A DNA stretch of 64,000 nt, from the NCBI GenBank assembly GCA_963843365.1, contig CAWJKG010000003.1, positions 868,001-932,000 on the forward strand, written 5' to 3'. The translations under genes and the position numbers were made by a program. The notes under the pieces are model-generated. The model saw nothing but the letters and a program-made list of their open reading frames with translations, did not search any database and was not told the origin of the DNA. Within the stretch, counting starts at the first letter, position 1. Each line of letters opens with the position of its first letter. Positions 23,068 through 33,003 of this stretch are shown here, piece after piece. The DNA is from Bog-473 sp963843365. Lineage in GTDB: Bacteria > Actinomycetota > Acidimicrobiia > Acidimicrobiales > RAAP-2.

Positions 23068-24100
23068 GTGAACGACCGCTGGCGTGCGCTGTGCCAGGTG
23101 CCGCTCGTGGTGGCCCCCATGGCCGGGGGACCGTCGACGGTCGGCCTGGTGGTGGCGGCCGCAGGTGCGGGCGCGCTCGGCTTCCTGGCCGGGGGCTACA
23201 AGACGGCCGCCGGGCTGGCCGAGGAGATGGCCGCCGTCCGCGCCGCGGGCGTGCAGGCGTTCGGCGTGAACCTGTTCCTGCCCGGCACGCCGACCACCGA
23301 TCCGTCCGGGCTCGCCGCCTACCTGGCCGCGCTGGCGCCGGAGGCCGCCACCCTCGGGGCGGCGTTGGGGGAGGCCTCGTGGGACGACGACGGCTACCCG
23401 GGCAAGCTCGAGGCCGTGCTGGCGGCCCCGCCGGCGGCCGTCAGCTTCACCTTCGGGATCCCGCCGGCCGCTGTCGTCCGGGCACTGCAGGCGGCGGGGT
23501 CGCTCGTCCTCCTCACCGTGACGACGCCCGAGGAGGCGGAGAGGGCGTTGCGTGCGGGGCCCGACGCCCTCGCGTCTGCAGGGAGCCGAGGCGGGCGCCC
23601 ACCGCGGCAGCCTCGCCAACGACGATCGCCCGGACCAGGACCGGCCGGTGCGCGCCCTGTTGGCTGCCGTGCGCCGGCGGACGCTGGCGCCCCTGGTGGC
23701 GGCCGGCGGCGTCGCCGGTCCCGATGACGTCGCCGACCTCCTCGCCCGGGGCGCCGACATGGTCCAGGCCGGCACCGCCTTCCTGCGGTGTCCCGAGAGC
23801 GGCGCGCCGGACGTGCAGAAGGACGCGCTGTCGGCGGACACGTGGGCGGGCACCGCCGTCACCCGCACCTTCAGCGGACGGCGGGCCCGGGCGCTGGTCA
23901 ACGCCATGGTGCGGGACCACCGCGGGGCGCCGGCCGCCTACCCCGAGGTCAACAATGCGACGCGCCCCTTGCGTGCCGCTGCCGCCCGCGCCGGCGACGT
24001 CGAACACATGAGCCTGTATGCGGGAACGGGGTACGCCGGAGCCCGGGACCTTCCGGCGGCAGATGTCGTGGCCTGGTTGGCCTCTTCGGTGGCGACGTGA
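23068..24100 (+). CDS. Nitronate monooxygenase-like flavoprotein, frameshifted
   Basis: First frame: VPLVVAPMAGGPSTVGLVVA, LGFLAGGYKTAAGLAEEM, VNLFLP, PAAVSFTFGIPP and LLTVTTPEEAERAL. Second frame: LQGAEAGAHRGSLAND, then LAPLVAAGGVAGPDDVADLL and ARGADMVQAGTAFLRCPESG. Joined near 23570-23578, the two give an FMN-binding TIM barrel with the phosphate-binding AAGG and GT-A-F-L segments of the 2-nitropropane dioxygenase/NMO family (oxidation of nitroalkanes to carbonyl plus nitrite). The Q-G-x-E-A-G-x-H-R motif crosses the break, which argues for a one-base error. Start GTG 23068, or ATG 23050. Confidence 0.8.
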
Positions 24101-24582
24101 GCAGCGGGCGCCGGACGAAGACGATCGAGTTCACGCCACCCGAGGTCGGGACGGTGGCCGACGCGCTCAAGGCCCTGCGCACCGCCGGCAGCGGCTGGAT
24201 CAACCTGATGCCCGGGATCGACGAGGAGGCGTCTGAGGTGCATCCGCGTGCGGGCCTGTTCGCCTTCTTCGGCAACAACGCGGCACCGGTCTCGATGACC
24301 ACGCTGATGCCGCCCAAGAAGGACCGGAGGGACACCGAGGGCCTGACCATCGGCGTCATGCACCCGACGGGGGGCAAGGCCGTGGCGCGCTTGGCCGAGG
24401 CCGGGGTGGCCGTACCCGACGGGTGGGTCGTGCGCCAGGATCACGCCCGGCGCGGCCTGCTGGTGCGCACCCCCGTCACCGTCGCCGAGGGAGACGCCGT
24501 GAGTTGGTCCGTGCGTGCGGGCACCGCGCTGTGCCGGGCGGAGATGACCGGGCGCTGGCGGGCGGTGGTCTACCTCCCCTGA
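24097..24582 (+). CDS. Hypothetical actinobacterial protein (161 aa)
   Basis: Starts at GTG 24097, overlapping the NMO stop (GTGA), so the two are co-translated. Visible segments are VADALKALRTAGSGWINLMP, FAFFGNNAAPVSMTTLMPPK and TGGKAVARLAEAGVAVPDGW, ending in beta strands (GRWRAVVYLP). There are no membrane or signal segments. I do not recognise a characterised family; coupling to an NMO suggests a role in the same oxidation pathway. Confidence 0.65.
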   Translation: MSSGRRTKTIEFTPPEVGTVADALKALRTAGSGWINLMPGIDEEASEVHPRAGLFAFFGNNAAPVSMTTLMPPKKDRRDTEGLTIGVMHPTGGKAVARLAEAGVAVPDGWVVRQDHARRGLLVRTPVTVAEGDAVSWSVRAGTALCRAEMTGRWRAVVYLP

Positions 24583-24630
24583 CGCGTCCGCTCGACCAGC
24601 CTCTGTCGACCCCTTGCTAACTTCCCGTCC

Positions 24631-25739
<1,109 letters not shown>

Positions 25740-25787
25740 CGTCACTCGGTGCTGCCGGCGCCGGTCCGGGATGGTGCGGTGCGACCG

Positions 25788-26955
25788 TCAAGGGCCGTCG
25801 AGCAAGGAGAACCCCATGACGCCTGCCTTGGCCACCTCGTAGCAGAGGGTGTCGTAGGGCTCCACCAGGCCGTAGGTCACCTCGCCGTCACAGGTGACCC
25901 GGCAGTGGTGCTGGTCCTGGCCGGCGAGCCGGCTCCGGACCCCGGGGTCGTTGGCGTCGAACGTCTCGCCGTGCACCACGACCTCGTCGCCCGTGGCGAC
26001 CGCCATGCCGTGCCAGATGTCGCCGTCGGGCGTACCGCCGTTGGGTCCGCCGTACATGCCGCAGCGGAGGAACGCGATCTGGTTGCCCAGCCGCTCGAAG
26101 ACCATCGTCTTGACCGCCCCGTCGGCGAACACGAGGTCCACCTCGCCGCTCTGCAGTAGATGGGTCTCGGGCTCGAAGCGCATGCGGTGGAGGCGCCGGG
26201 CCAACGTCCCGCTGCGCTTGCGGGCGTCGCCGAGGTTGTAGAGGACGTGGTCGCCCCAGATACCGAAGTCGCCGAACTCGACCCACTCGCCGCTGTGCGG
26301 GTGCTGCATACCCATGTAGCGGCCGGGTCCGCCCACCCCGTCGCGGGTCCCCCAGTGGTGGTCGCGCGTCCCGAGATGCGTTGCGGTGCTGAGCGCGAAG
26401 GCCTCGCCGTGCGCGTCGACGCGGCCTTCCTGGCGCCCGAAGCCGTCGTAGCCGGCGACCGGGCTCACGGCACGCCCGCTCACGATCATGCCGGCGCCGA
26501 GCTGACGGAAGACGGGTCGCTTGGTGTCGAGCCAGGTGATGTCGTAGCCGATGCCATGCCCGGTGTCGTCGAGTGTCAAGCGCCACTTCCGGAACGGCTC
26601 CACGACGTCGAATCGGAACGGGCCGATCGACATCTCCATGCGGTCGGTCGGGCAGCCGGGTGTGCGCCCGCACCGTCGTGTGGCGCCCCCGCACGTTCAC
26701 GATGGCGAACGCTTCCGCCGTGCCGAGGTTGGGGTAGAAGGCCAAGCCGATCACGACCAGCAGGTCGCCGACCTTGTCCTGGCAGGTGAACCACACCCGC
26801 TCGTAGGCCTGGGCGTCCGGTGTCCACATGACACGCACCGGGTACGGCGCGTTGTGGATCAGGAATTCGTCGAGTCCCGAGAGGGGCGCGTGCTCGGCGG
26901 AGGCAGGAAAGGGGGAGGCGCCGGGGTCCCTGTGGGCGTCGTGGTCGGAGGTCAC
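25788..26955 (-). CDS. Lipocalin/tocopherol-cyclase-like hypothetical protein, one frameshift
   Basis: From GTG 26953-26955 the first frame gives VWFTCQDKVGDLLVVIGLAF then YPNLGTAEAFAIVNVRGRHT. Near 26640 it shifts to MEMSIGPFRFDVVEPFRKWR, LDTKRPVFRQLGAGMIVSGR, DHHWGTRDGVG and a stop complementary to 25788-25790. Joined, it is about 388 residues of beta-rich sequence. The pattern of two antiparallel barrels with G-x-R-D-H-x-W-G-x-R-D resembles the CrtC/tocopherol-cyclase-like (DUF7064/7065) proteins of mycobacterial lipid catabolism. Function not known. Divergent from the P450 gene. Confidence 0.65.
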
Positions 26956-26984
26956 GGTCAGGCGCGAGCGATCGACCCGTGCTC

Positions 26985-27028
26985 GGGAGAGCCGGGAGAG
27001 TCGGGAGAGTCGGGAGAGGACGTCCGCA
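26985..27028. repeat. Tandem 9-bp repeat in divergent intergenic region
   Basis: Five units of CGGGAGAGT/C in tandem between the lipocalin-like and P450 genes. It could be a simple-sequence tract or an array of regulator sites; the units are not palindromic. Confidence 0.6.
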
Positions 27029-27053
27029 CCGCCGAGCACAGTACGCTCGCGCC

Positions 27054-28268
27054 GTGTCCGGGGACCAGTGGGGCCAGATCGACCTGTCCGTGGTCGATCC
27101 CCGCGACGCCGGTTTCTTTCTCCGGGACGACTACTTCGACGTGCTGGCCGCCCTCCGCGCCGAGGATCCCGTGCATGCCTGCGGAGAAGGCTTCTGGGTG
27201 GTGACCCGCTACGAGGACATCCGGGGCCTGAGTCGTGACCCCGGCCTCTTCTGTTCGGGGCAGGGCGCGCTGGTCAACGACCCCCTGCGGGGGAGCGCGG
27301 CGCCGCTGTCGTCCCGTTCGATCCTGCACATGGATCCGCCCGAGCACGCCGCCTTCCGCGGCCTGGTGAACAGGCGGTTCACGCCTCGGGCCTTGTCGGG
27401 ACTGGCGGAGTCGATCCGCAAGACCGCGTCGACCCTTCTCGACGGGGTCGAGGCCCGCCAGGAGATCGACTTCGTGGCCGCATTGGCGGCGCCTTTTCCG
27501 CTCGTGGTGATCGCCGAGCTGCTCGGCATCCCCGAGGCGGACCGGGAGGACTTTCGCGGCTGGTCCGACGCGGCCATTGAATCACCCGACCTGCCGCCGG
27601 ACGAGACCATGGCCGCGCTCGGGCAACTGTCCCAGTTCATCGTGGAGCACATCCGGTCCAGGCGCGAATGCCCGGGTGAGGATCTGGTCTCGCTGCTCGT
27701 GGAGAGCGAGGTCGGAGGCTGCCCGCTCACGAAGGAGGAGCTCTTCATGTTCCTCCTGACACTCCTGGTGGCGGGGAACGAGACCACGCGGACGCTGCTC
27801 ACGGGGACGGCACTGGTTCTCCACCAGTACCCCGACCAACGCGCCGCGCTGGCGTCCGACGCGGGCCTGCTACCCGGCGCCATCGAAGAATGCCTGCGCT
27901 GGGTGACGCCGGTCCATGCCTTCTGCCGCACGGCCACCGAGGACACGGTGCTGGCAGGTAGGTCCATCGTCGCCGGTGACTACCTCTGCATGCTGTACGC
28001 CTCCGGCAACCGCGACGAGGCGATCTTCGGCGCTGACGCGGCGCAGTTCGACATTCGGCGCCCGACGAATCCGATGCATGTCGCCTTCGGGTTCGGTGAG
28101 CATGTGTGCCTCGGGGCCAGCCTGGCCCGCATGGAGGCGAGGATCTTCGTGGAGGAGCTCCTCGGGCGGTTTCCCGACTACGACGTCACCGGGGCGGGCG
28201 AAAGGGTCCGGTCGACCACCGTGGCCGGGATCAGGTCGCTCCCCGTGGTGCTGGCGCCTTCGGGCTGA
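27054..28268 (+). CDS. Cytochrome P450
   Basis: 404 residues from GTG 27054. The I-helix is LLVAGNETTRTLL (oxygen-binding A-G-x-E-T-T), the K-helix EECLRW (E-x2-R), and the haem loop FGFGEHVCLGASLAR with the Cys thiolate ligand. HMDPPEHAAFRGLVNRRFTP is the usual C-helix region of soluble bacterial class I P450s. Substrate unknown; neighbours suggest lipid, steroid or aromatic catabolism. A ferredoxin or reductase is not adjacent. Its last 91 bp overlap the convergent regulator gene. Confidence 0.92.
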   Translation: MSGDQWGQIDLSVVDPRDAGFFLRDDYFDVLAALRAEDPVHACGEGFWVVTRYEDIRGLSRDPGLFCSGQGALVNDPLRGSAAPLSSRSILHMDPPEHAAFRGLVNRRFTPRALSGLAESIRKTASTLLDGVEARQEIDFVAALAAPFPLVVIAELLGIPEADREDFRGWSDAAIESPDLPPDETMAALGQLSQFIVEHIRSRRECPGEDLVSLLVESEVGGCPLTKEELFMFLLTLLVAGNETTRTLLTGTALVLHQYPDQRAALASDAGLLPGAIEECLRWVTPVHAFCRTATEDTVLAGRSIVAGDYLCMLYASGNRDEAIFGADAAQFDIRRPTNPMHVAFGFGEHVCLGASLARMEARIFVEELLGRFPDYDVTGAGERVRSTTVAGIRSLPVVLAPSG

Positions 28269-29269
28269 GCACCTGCTTCGGGCCAGACGGCCTGGCGCAA
28301 CTCGTCCAGCAGCAACTCGACCGAGGCGGGGTCCGCACTGAGCTGGAGCCGGCCGCCCCGGCGCTGGGCATACACCAGCCCGTTCTCGCGCAGCACCTTC
28401 ACGTGCATGCTCACGGTCGGCTGGGCCAGCCGGAAGAGGATCGCCAGCTGACCCACGGAGCTCGGTGCGTTGGCCAGCGCATGGAGGAGCGCCAGCCGAG
28501 TGGGGTCCGCGACCGCCTTGAGGCGGCGAGCCACCGATTCCGTCCTGACCCGGGCCTCCGCGTCGCCCGGGCCGACACCGGTCCCGATGATCACGAGCCC
28601 GGACACCTCGATGTACATGCTCGTGCCGAAGAACAGGCATGGGACGAACAGGAGGGGTTGTCGCCCGGTTTCCACGTCGGCCACGATCTCGGGCAGGCGC
28701 TCGTCCAAGATGTCACAGCCCTTCGGTATGAAGGACTCCAATGCACGCCCACGCTCGTATTGCGCCATGAGGTGGCGCCCGGCCTCTTCGAGGATCGGCA
28801 GCGCCTGTTGCCACATCTCGTTCACGGGAGCCCAGACCTCTTCGAGGAGCGCAAGGTACGACCGCAGGAGCTCGGGGGACTCCCGGAGCCGGCGAAACCG
28901 GGCCAGGAAGATCTCTCGGTCCTCCGGACTCTCGGACGGCATAGCCAGGTCGAGCGGGACGGTCGCCACGGCCGCCTCCATGGCGCTCCACAGCTCGTCC
29001 GGCTCTGTGGCGCGAATGGCTCCGGCGTGTTGCGCCAAGACCTGCATCTCGGAGAAGCAGGTCTCCTCTGAACGATCGTCCCAGAACGTGCGGACGCGAT
29101 CGGCCAGGTCCTCCCGACCCTTGAAGATCTCAGCCAGCTTGGGATACCGGGCCTGCATGGAGGGGCGGGCGGCCACTGAGAGAAGCCACGAGAGGTCCGT
29201 GACCAATGAGGGAGCGGCGCTCACCGTCCTCGTCCTCGGCCCGATGCTCTCTTCGGTCAACATAGGCAT
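28178..29269 (-). CDS. ArsR-type transcriptional regulator with long N-terminal domain
   Basis: 363 residues from ATG 29267-29269. The DNA-binding part is C-terminal: RLKAVADPTRLALLHALANA, then VGQLAILFRLAQPTVSMHVK and VLRENGLVYAQRRGGRLQLS, a winged helix of the ArsR/SmtB type. The first about 230 residues are mainly helical with no recognised domain (FWDDRSEETCFSEMQVLAQH, FRRLRESPELLRSYLALLEE). The layout matches DUF5937-plus-HTH regulators. The gene is convergent with, and overlaps, the P450 gene. It carries a near-consensus promoter and probably a leaderless start. Confidence 0.85.
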   Translation of the reverse strand: MPMLTEESIGPRTRTVSAAPSLVTDLSWLLSVAARPSMQARYPKLAEIFKGREDLADRVRTFWDDRSEETCFSEMQVLAQHAGAIRATEPDELWSAMEAAVATVPLDLAMPSESPEDREIFLARFRRLRESPELLRSYLALLEEVWAPVNEMWQQALPILEEAGRHLMAQYERGRALESFIPKGCDILDERLPEIVADVETGRQPLLFVPCLFFGTSMYIEVSGLVIIGTGVGPGDAEARVRTESVARRLKAVADPTRLALLHALANAPSSVGQLAILFRLAQPTVSMHVKVLRENGLVYAQRRGGRLQLSADPASVELLLDELRQAVWPEAGAQPEGASTTGSDLIPATVVDRTLSPAPVTS

Positions 29270-29275
29270 AGGGCT

Positions 29276-29304
29276 ATATTAGAATATTCTTGAATTGATG
29301 TCAA
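29276..29304 (-). promoter_or_regulatory. Near-consensus leaderless promoter with palindrome for the ArsR-type gene
   Basis: Read on the minus strand: TTGACA (complement of 29299-29304), a 17-bp spacer, then TAATAT (complement of 29276-29281). The ATG is 6 bp further on, so the transcript would start at or within a base or two of the start codon. The spacer contains the perfect palindrome AGAATATTCT (29281-29290), well placed for repression by the gene's own product. Confidence 0.75.
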
Positions 29305-29372
29305 CATTCGGTTAGTGTGGGGAAGTGTTGGGGGCGAGTTGTGACGGGGGGGAAAGGGAGCGAGGTGAAGGG

Positions 29373-29621
29373 ATGATCCAGGGGAACGCAGTGCAATCGC
29401 AGGCAGACGCCCACCGACGGGATCTGATGGCCTCGGCAGGACGACGGCGCGCCAGCCGTCAGCAGGGGGCGGCAGACGCCGCCGGCGCGCTGCAGCGCTC
29501 GGCCACCGGACTCCCGGTACCCGGTGGCCGAGCGGTGCACCGGGCCGTGGCTCCGCGCCTGGGCTCCTGGCTGATCGAGTTCGGGACGAAGCTCGGAGGA
29601 GCGACGATCCGCACGTCTTGA
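29373..29621 (+). CDS. Small hypothetical protein (82 aa)
   Basis: ATG 29373 follows GAGGTGAAGGG. The product starts MIQGNAVQSQADAHRRDLMA, is rich in Arg/Ala, and ends RLGSWLIEFGTKLGGATIRT. This layout (basic helix, low-complexity linker, short amphipathic L-G-x-W-L-I-x-F-G end) recalls small actinobacterial proteins of unknown function. Support is moderate: length, start context and position only. Confidence 0.4.
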   Translation: MIQGNAVQSQADAHRRDLMASAGRRRASRQQGAADAAGALQRSATGLPVPGGRAVHRAVAPRLGSWLIEFGTKLGGATIRTS

Positions 29622-29700
29622 GCCCGGCCGAGAGCGGTCGCCGCGCCATCCGATCGGCCGGCCGGGCTCGGGAGTGCCTCGCATAGGCAAGAGTTGTGCC

Positions 29701-31257
29701 ATGGCGCCGCCTCGCAACGTCCTCTTCATCACCCTCGACCAATGGCGCGGGGATTGTCTCTCGGCGATCGGTCATCCCGTGGTGGAGACGCCCACCCTCG
29801 ATGCCCTGGCCGGCCGGGGTGTGCTGTTCGCCAACCACTGGGCCAACGCCGCGCCCTGTGGTCCTTCGAGAGCGTGCCTGTACACGGGCACCTATCAGCA
29901 CCGCAACCGCTCCATCCTGAACGGGACCCCGCTCGACGCGCGGTTCACCAACGTGGCGCTGCTGGCGCGGGAGGCCGGCTATGACCCGGTGCTCTTCGGC
30001 TACACCGACTCATCGGTCGACCCGCGCACGGTGCCCCCAGGCGACGTGCGGTTGTTCAGTTACGAGGGGATCCTTCCGGGCTTCCGGGCGCTCATCGAGG
30101 ATCCCTGGGAGCAGGGGAGCCCTGCCTGGGGCCGCTGGCTCGCCGAGCAGGGCTTCGACGTCCCGGCCAACCCGCACCATTTGTACAAGCCGATCGCGGA
30201 CTTCCCCGGCGCGGATGCCCACGGGTCGACCTGGGCTCCGGCGCGGTTTCCGACCGAGCTCTCCCAGACGACGTTCGTGCGACAGGCAGTGGTCGAGTGG
30301 CTGCAGCAAGAACGGCGACATGCCCTTCTTCATCCACGCCTCGTTCATCCGGCCGCACCCGCCCCGCCGCAATCCTGTCGGGTACCACGATCTCTACGCG
30401 GCCGAGGCGGTCCGGCCCTTCGTCGGCTGCGCCACTCCGGAGGAGGAGGCCGCGATCCACCCGCTCGGTGCGTTCGCCATGGCCACTCCCAAGGTGGGCG
30501 CGTCTCGGGACGAGCGGGAGCGCCGTCAGGTCCGGGCCACCTACTACGGGGCCCAGCGCGAGGTGGACGACGGCCTCGCCCCCCTCTTCGCCTTTCTCAA
30601 CGAGAGCGGCCTGGCGGCCTCGACGCTGGTCGTCCTGACCAGCGACCACGGCGAGATGGGCGGCGACCACTGGTTACTCGAGAAGCTCGGCTTCTGGGAC
30701 GAGAGCTACCACGTGCCCTTGATCGTGGTCGACCCGCGCCCGCGGCCGACGGAGGGCGCGGGAAGGTGGTCCAGGCCGTCACCGAATCTGTCGACGTCCT
30801 CCCGACGATCTGTGAATTCATCGGCGTCGACGTACCCCTCCAGGCGGACGGCTGGTCGCTGGGACCCTTCCTGCGCGATGAGCCGACGCCTCCGCACTGG
30901 CGGGACACGGCGCACTTCGAATGGAGCTTCTCGGACCCGGTCCACCAGCTGGCCGAGCGGACCTTCGGCATCCCCATGAGCCACTGCGCGCTGGCCGTCG
31001 CACGGGGGCCGCAGCACAAGTACGTCCAGTTCGCGGCGGACGCCGATCTCCTCCCTCCGCTGTTGTTCGACCTCGGGCGCGACCCCGAACAACAGCACAA
31101 CCTGTTGGTCGAGGAACCCGAGCGCAGTGGGGACGCTGCCTTGGAGGCGACCCGGGAGTTGCTCCTGTGGCAGATGCGCACCGCCGAGCGGACGCTCAGC
31201 AGCACCTTCCTCGACCCCGAGCAGGGCTTGGTCGAAGCACGCGACACCTGGCGTTGA
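29701..31257 (+). CDS. Type I sulfatase/phosphonate-ester hydrolase, two compensating frameshifts
   Basis: ATG 29701: APPRNVLFITLDQWRGDCLS (metal Asp) and PCGPSRACLYTGTYQHRNRS, where C-G-P-S-R is the formylglycine sulfatase signature. Near 30305 the sense frame shifts to MPFFIHASFIRPHPPRRNPV and LTSDHGEMGGDHWLLEKLGF (second metal site). Near 30760 it returns to VVQAVTESVDVLPTICEFIG. The frame happens to stay open throughout, but the middle in the first frame is arginine-rich nonsense. Repaired, it is about 518 residues. It should hydrolyse sulfate or phosphonate esters and needs a formylglycine-generating enzyme elsewhere. Confidence 0.82.
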   Translation: MAPPRNVLFITLDQWRGDCLSAIGHPVVETPTLDALAGRGVLFANHWANAAPCGPSRACLYTGTYQHRNRSILNGTPLDARFTNVALLAREAGYDPVLFGYTDSSVDPRTVPPGDVRLFSYEGILPGFRALIEDPWEQGSPAWGRWLAEQGFDVPANPHHLYKPIADFPGADAHGSTWAPARFPTELSQTTFVRQAVVEWLQQERRHALLHPRLVHPAAPAPPQSCRVPRSLRGRGGPALRRLRHSGGGGRDPPARCVRHGHSQGGRVSGRAGAPSGPGHLLRGPARGGRRPRPPLRLSQRERPGGLDAGRPDQRPRRDGRRPLVTREARLLGRELPRALDRGRPAPAADGGRGKVVQAVTESVDVLPTICEFIGVDVPLQADGWSLGPFLRDEPTPPHWRDTAHFEWSFSDPVHQLAERTFGIPMSHCALAVARGPQHKYVQFAADADLLPPLLFDLGRDPEQQHNLLVEEPERSGDAALEATRELLLWQMRTAERTLSSTFLDPEQGLVEARDTWR

Positions 31258-31319
31258 GCGGGGACTTCCGCTCCGGGTGTGAAAGGCTGACGCCGGCTCG
31301 TCACGAGGAGGCTGCGCGG

Positions 31320-32200
31320 GTGCCGGACATGCAAGGGAAGACCGTGGTGGTCACGGGCGGCAATTCCGGCATCGGCTTCGAGACGGCGGCTGCATTGGCG
31401 TCGATGGGCGCCCGCGTCGTGGTGACGGCGCGCGAACGCGGACAAGGGTCGTGCCGCGCTGGCAGCGATCACGCAACGGCTGCACGGCGCGGGAAGTGCC
31501 CAACTGGTCGTCTTCGACCTGGCCGACCTGGCGTCGGTGCGGCGGGGCGCGGCCGAGATCCTGGAGCAGGCGCCCCGCCTGGACGTGCTGGTCAACAACG
31601 CGGGACTCGTGCTCAGCCGAGCGCGCCGTCACGGTCGACGGCTACGAAGCGACGTTCGCCACGAACCATCTCGGGCCGTTCCTCCTGACCAACCTGTTGC
31701 TCGAGCGGCTCAAGGCCTCGGCGCCCTCACGGGTCGTGAACGTTGCCTCGACCGCGCACAACGCGGCCCGCAAGGGGATCCCCTTCGACGATCTGCACTC
31801 GAGCACGCACTACCGCGCCATGCGGGTGTACGGGGAGTCGAAGCTGGCCAACATGTTGTTCACGCTGGAGTTGGCCCGACGTCTCGACGGCAGCGGGGTC
31901 ACGGCGAACTCGCTCCATCCGGGCACCGTGCGGAGCGGCTACGGGGGCGGGGGAGATACCCGAGGGTTCCTCGCCTTCGGGATCAAGATCGCCAGCCCGT
32001 TCTTCCTCTCGGCGGCCAAGGGGGCCCGGACGTCGGTGTATCTCGCGTCGTCGCCCGAGGTCGAGGGCGTCAGCGGTCAGTACTTCGTCAAGTGCGCACC
32101 GCGCACGCCCCGTAGGTGGGCGCTGGATCCCGACGCCGCGCAGCGTCTATGGCAGGTCAGCGAGGAGCTCGTCGGTCTGGCTCCGGCCGAGGCGGCCTGA
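31320..32200 (+). CDS. Short-chain dehydrogenase (retinol-dehydrogenase-like), two frameshifts
   Basis: GTG 31320 has a good GAGGAGG site. Three frames join: MQGKTVVVTGGNSGIGFETA to VVTARER; then KGRAALAAITQRLHGAGSAQ and DVLVNNAGLVLS; then TVDGYEATFATNHLGPFLLT, VVNVASTAHNAARKGIPFDD, YGESKLANMLFTLEL. TGGNSGIG, NNAG, the catalytic Ser and Y-x3-K (here Y-G-E-S-K) are all present. The N-H-L-G-P-F-L-L-T and S-K-L-A-N pattern is that of the RDH11-14/WWOX-like SDR group. Breaks are near 31440 and 31616. Confidence 0.8.
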
Positions 32201-32202
32201 TC

Positions 32203-32991
32203 GTGCGGGTGCTCGTCACCGGCGCGGCACGGGCCATCGGTCGGGCCACGGTCGAGGTCCTGGCGGCGCGAGGCCACGAGGTGGTGGCGACGGCGCGGAA
32301 TGCATCCTTGCTCCATGGCCTTCCGGCCGCCCAGTTCCTCGAGCTCGACGTGAGTGACGGGGAGTCGGTGGCGGCCGCCGTCGAGGCAGCCGGCGAGCTC
32401 GACGCCGTCGTCAACAACGCCGGGCTGCCCGGCTCGGGCCCGCTCGAGACGTTCCCGCTCGATTCCTTCCGGCGGGTGCTCGAGGTCAACACCCTCGGGC
32501 CGCTCCGCATGGCGCAGGCCGTCGTGCCCGCCTGGCGCGAGCGGGGGAGCGGCGTCTTGGTGAATGTGAGCTCTGTCCAGGGCAAGCTCGGCACGCCACT
32601 CGAAGGTGCCTATGCGGCATCCAAGCACGCCCTCGAAGCACTGTCGGAGACGCTCTACTTCGAGCTGGGGCATTTCGGCATACGGGTGGTGATCGTGGAG
32701 CCGGGCTACATCGCGCCGGGTATGAAGCACCTGGACGACCACCCCGGCCCCGCCGCGTACGCCGAACTCCATGCGCAGTGGAGTGGCACGGCGGACACCC
32801 TGACCGGGCCCGAAGGACGGCCGGGCCCGGAGCTGGTCGCGATGGCGGTGGCCGCCGCGCTCGAGGACCCCTCGACGCCCTTGCGCGTCGAGGTCGGCGA
32901 CGATGCGGCCATGGTGCTGCACCTGCGCCGGACTCTCGGTGATGCCGAGTTCGAGGCCACCATGCGGAAGGCGCTTGGACTCACGTGGTAG
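32203..32991 (+). CDS. Short-chain dehydrogenase
   Basis: 262 residues from GTG 32203, 2 bp after the previous stop. VLVTGAARAIGRATVEVLAA (G-x3-G-x-G variant with A-I-G), LDVSDGESV, VVNNAGLPGSGPLE, VNVSSVQGKLGTPLEGAYAA followed by SKHALEALS (Y-x3-K) and VEPGYIAPG make it a classical SDR of the SDR_c5/oxidoreductase type. Co-transcription with the upstream SDR and downstream EthD-like gene is likely from the spacing. Confidence 0.88.
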   Translation: MRVLVTGAARAIGRATVEVLAARGHEVVATARNASLLHGLPAAQFLELDVSDGESVAAAVEAAGELDAVVNNAGLPGSGPLETFPLDSFRRVLEVNTLGPLRMAQAVVPAWRERGSGVLVNVSSVQGKLGTPLEGAYAASKHALEALSETLYFELGHFGIRVVIVEPGYIAPGMKHLDDHPGPAAYAELHAQWSGTADTLTGPEGRPGPELVAMAVAAALEDPSTPLRVEVGDDAAMVLHLRRTLGDAEFEATMRKALGLTW

Positions 32992-33003
32992 AGGAGGGGT
33001 GAC

